Shown here: one piece after another, positions 15,116-16,261 of the stretch
Numbering within the stretch: position 1 is the stretch's first letter
Layout: each line of letters begins with the position of its first letter
NCBI GenBank assembly: GCA_964390955.1
Contig: CAYMKE010000051.1
Coordinates: forward strand, 1 to 16,261
Direction of reading: 5' to 3'
Length of the DNA: 16,261 bases
Source: CAYMKE01 sp964390955
Lineage (GTDB): Bacteria; Bacteroidota; Bacteroidia; Bacteroidales; JBBRXJ01
Notes under the pieces: generated by a model
What the model saw: the letters and a program-made list of their open reading frames with translations, nothing else
Database searches by the model: none
What the model was told of the DNA's origin: nothing
Made by a program: the position numbers and the translations under genes

Positions 15116-15147
15116 CAAAATTAATGAATACTCAAAATATATTCAAA
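15116..15147 (-). promoter_or_regulatory. Promoter of rpsU (Bacteroidota pattern)
   Basis: On the minus strand TTTG (15147-15144) and TAATTTTG (15123-15116) are spaced by exactly 20 bases, matching TTTG-N19-21-TAnnTTTG. Transcription should start near 15110, giving a leader of roughly 40 bases before the rpsU ATG. It lies in the 113-base gap behind the helix-hairpin-helix gene and probably drives rpsU, xer and hpf. Confidence 0.78.
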
Positions 15148-15183
15148 TGAATTTTTGTTTTTTGTTGGTTTTATGTAAAATAA

Positions 15184-16107
15184 TTATTTTCTTTCCTCAT
15201 AATTTTTTACAATAAAATAGGGCTTCATTTTAATATATACATCATTGGGGAGTAAATTATTTTTTTTAATTTCATCAAGTGTTTGAATATTTTTTTTTAG
15301 TTTTCTGTAGCGGATTAATCCTTTAACCTGGTAACTATTTAAATAAGGATGCCTTAAAAGAGTTTTATAATCAGCATTGTTCAGGTTTATTTGAGCTATT
15401 TTTGTTGTATCAGCATACATCATATCTTGTATGTTGTTGTATGTTTCTTGTTTGAAATCATATACTTCTAAAAGTTGCCGGGTATTGTAAAACCCGCCTA
15501 ATAATTTCCTGTATTTAATAATCCGTTCTGCAAATACCGGCCCAATACCATGAAGTTTTTGCAATGCTTTTGGGCCGGCTGTATTAATATCAATCTTGAT
15601 TTTGCGTGTTACTTTTATTGATTGTTTTTTCTTCGGGCTATTGAATGTGCTTTCTTTTTCCTGTTCTTCAATTTTAATGTAAGGCGATAGTTTATTGAAT
15701 TGTTGTTGAGATATGCCATATATTTTTTTTAAATCTTCTTTTTTATATAGTTTTCCTCCTGCTTTAAGATATCCTTTTAAAGCATTTATCTGGTTTGATG
15801 TAAATCCCAGTTTTTTTAGTTGAACAGATGAAGCCTGGTTTGGATCAAAATGAAATAATGTATCTTTAGTAATGGGTTTTGATGTTCTTTGTTGAATTGT
15901 TTTTTTCTTTTTATATAATGCAGCTTCGAATTGTTGAATTTTTTCTTTAACCTCCTCATTTTTTTGAGAAAATGCATCCGGTGTTTGTTTATTTATAAAA
16001 TAATGTACTGAAATCAATCCTATTATAATAAGCAATAGAACTATTATGCCATTTCGTTCGCTTTTCGTGAATGTGAGGTATTCTTTAAAATGCTGCTTTA
16101 GTTTCAT
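15184..16107 (-). CDS. Membrane-anchored protein with three ComEA-type helix-hairpin-helix modules
   Basis: A 307-residue protein. A short basic cytoplasmic start (1-18) is followed by one hydrophobic segment at about 20-38 that looks like an uncleaved membrane anchor. A Lys/Gln/Glu-rich linker runs from 45 to 80. Three modules resembling the ComEA helix-hairpin-helix domain follow: about 85-146, 171-230 and 238-299. The second is closest to consensus, with IDINTAGPKALQKLHGIGPV, while the third (INLNNADYKTLLRHPYLNSY) has lost the Gly-Ile-Gly hairpin. ComEA proteins bind incoming DNA in natural transformation, and a DNA-binding role outside the inner membrane is the likely inference. Triple-repeat forms like this are widespread in Bacteroidota, but their function is not established to my knowledge. 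It has no SD and no clear promoter in the available upstream sequence. Confidence 0.8.
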   Translation of the reverse strand: MKLKQHFKEYLTFTKSERNGIIVLLLIIIGLISVHYFINKQTPDAFSQKNEEVKEKIQQFEAALYKKKKTIQQRTSKPITKDTLFHFDPNQASSVQLKKLGFTSNQINALKGYLKAGGKLYKKEDLKKIYGISQQQFNKLSPYIKIEEQEKESTFNSPKKKQSIKVTRKIKIDINTAGPKALQKLHGIGPVFAERIIKYRKLLGGFYNTRQLLEVYDFKQETYNNIQDMMYADTTKIAQINLNNADYKTLLRHPYLNSYQVKGLIRYRKLKKNIQTLDEIKKNNLLPNDVYIKMKPYFIVKNYEERK

Positions 16108-16120
16108 ATGTTTATTTTTA

Positions 16121-16160
16121 AGTTAATTGAGTTGATTAAGTTAATTGAGTTGATTAAGTT
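16121..16160. repeat. Short tandem repeat, 18-bp unit built of 9-bp halves
   Basis: AGTTAATTGAGTTGATTA occurs twice in exact succession (16121-16138 and 16139-16156), followed by a partial third copy (AGTT). Each unit is itself two near-identical 9-mers, AGTTRATTR, so the array is more than four 9-base steps. Decaying copies such as AGTTGAAAA and GTTTAGAAG continue to about 16180. It sits 14 bases upstream of the start of the helix-hairpin-helix gene, within its untranslated leader or promoter zone. Confidence 0.85.
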
Positions 16161-16207
16161 GAAAAGTTTAGAAGTTTAGAGGGCGTGTGGGATTTCCCCG
16201 ATAACTT

Positions 16208-16224
16208 GGGGCTGTCTCAAAAGG
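16208..16224. mobile_element. Possible insertion-sequence terminal repeat at the window edge
   Basis: GGGGCTGTCTCAAAAGG resembles the terminal inverted repeats I associate with IS1182-like and related insertion sequences of Bacteroidota. Read inward, such an element would extend to the right, beyond the window. No transposase codons, partner repeat or target duplication can be seen in the 37 bases that remain, so this is a motif resemblance only. Confidence 0.25.
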
Positions 16225-16261
16225 TAAATCATACAAGAGCGAACAAAATTTGATTCACCAA

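Noticed and set aside
16218..16226. A promoter-like TACCTTTTG upstream of the helix-hairpin-helix gene
   Set aside because: It has three bases instead of two between TA and TTTG, and the nearest upstream TTTG is about 17 bases away, outside the usual spacing.
1..16261. CRISPR arrays, toxin-antitoxin pairs, defence genes or biosynthetic clusters
   Set aside because: Apart from the 9-mer array there are no spaced repeats, and the CDS I support all belong to recognised protein families. No new system is supported.

Overview
The window is a core housekeeping locus of a low-GC member of the phylum Bacteroidota. Every gene I can support lies on the minus strand, so transcription runs from high to low coordinates. 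The phylum call rests on RpoB/RpoC/EF-Tu sequence character, on a DUF3467 gene directly behind rpoC, on starts that almost all lack a Shine-Dalgarno (SD) sequence, and on two exact matches to the Bacteroidota promoter pattern TTTG-N20-TAnnTTTG. I do not assign a class or species.

Layout in transcription order. (1) 16261-15184: an AT-rich upstream stretch with a 9-bp-unit tandem repeat and an insertion-sequence-like terminal motif at the window edge, then a membrane-anchored protein with three ComEA-type helix-hairpin-helix modules. (2) 15147-13601: rpsU (bS21), a XerC/XerD-type tyrosine recombinase and a short hibernation promoting factor (hpf), apparently one unit from a promoter just upstream of rpsU. 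It closes with a perfect 16-bp dyad immediately after hpf. (3) 13611-11747: a second promoter, whose -33 element lies inside that dyad, then tRNA-Thr(TGT), tRNA-Tyr(GTA), tRNA-Gly(TCC), tRNA-Thr(GGT), tuf, a likely partial terminator and tRNA-Trp(CCA). (4) 11728-66: secE, nusG, rplK, rplA, rplJ, rplL, a 272-bp structured gap, rpoB, rpoC and a DUF3467 gene. The order Thr-Tyr-Gly-Thr-tuf-secE-nusG-rplKAJL-rpoBC is the order of the E. coli tufB to rpoBC region.

The genes work together in making proteins and RNA. They supply tRNAs and EF-Tu for elongation, three stalk-region proteins plus L1, the Sec translocon subunit SecE, the elongation factor NusG and the two large RNA polymerase subunits. 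rpsU and hpf add control of translation initiation and ribosome hibernation. I found no unrecognised multi-gene system here. The most interesting signal is regulatory: hpf is the only gene of the 14 with a strong SD (AAGGAGG). It sits two genes downstream of the bS21 gene, in a phylum whose ribosomes normally hide the anti-SD with help from bS21. This suggests a testable link between bS21 level and hibernation factor synthesis. Secondary signals are the promoter nested in a dyad, the three hairpins before rpoB, an A4-C69 mismatch in tRNA-Gly, and an encoded CCA only in tRNA-Trp.
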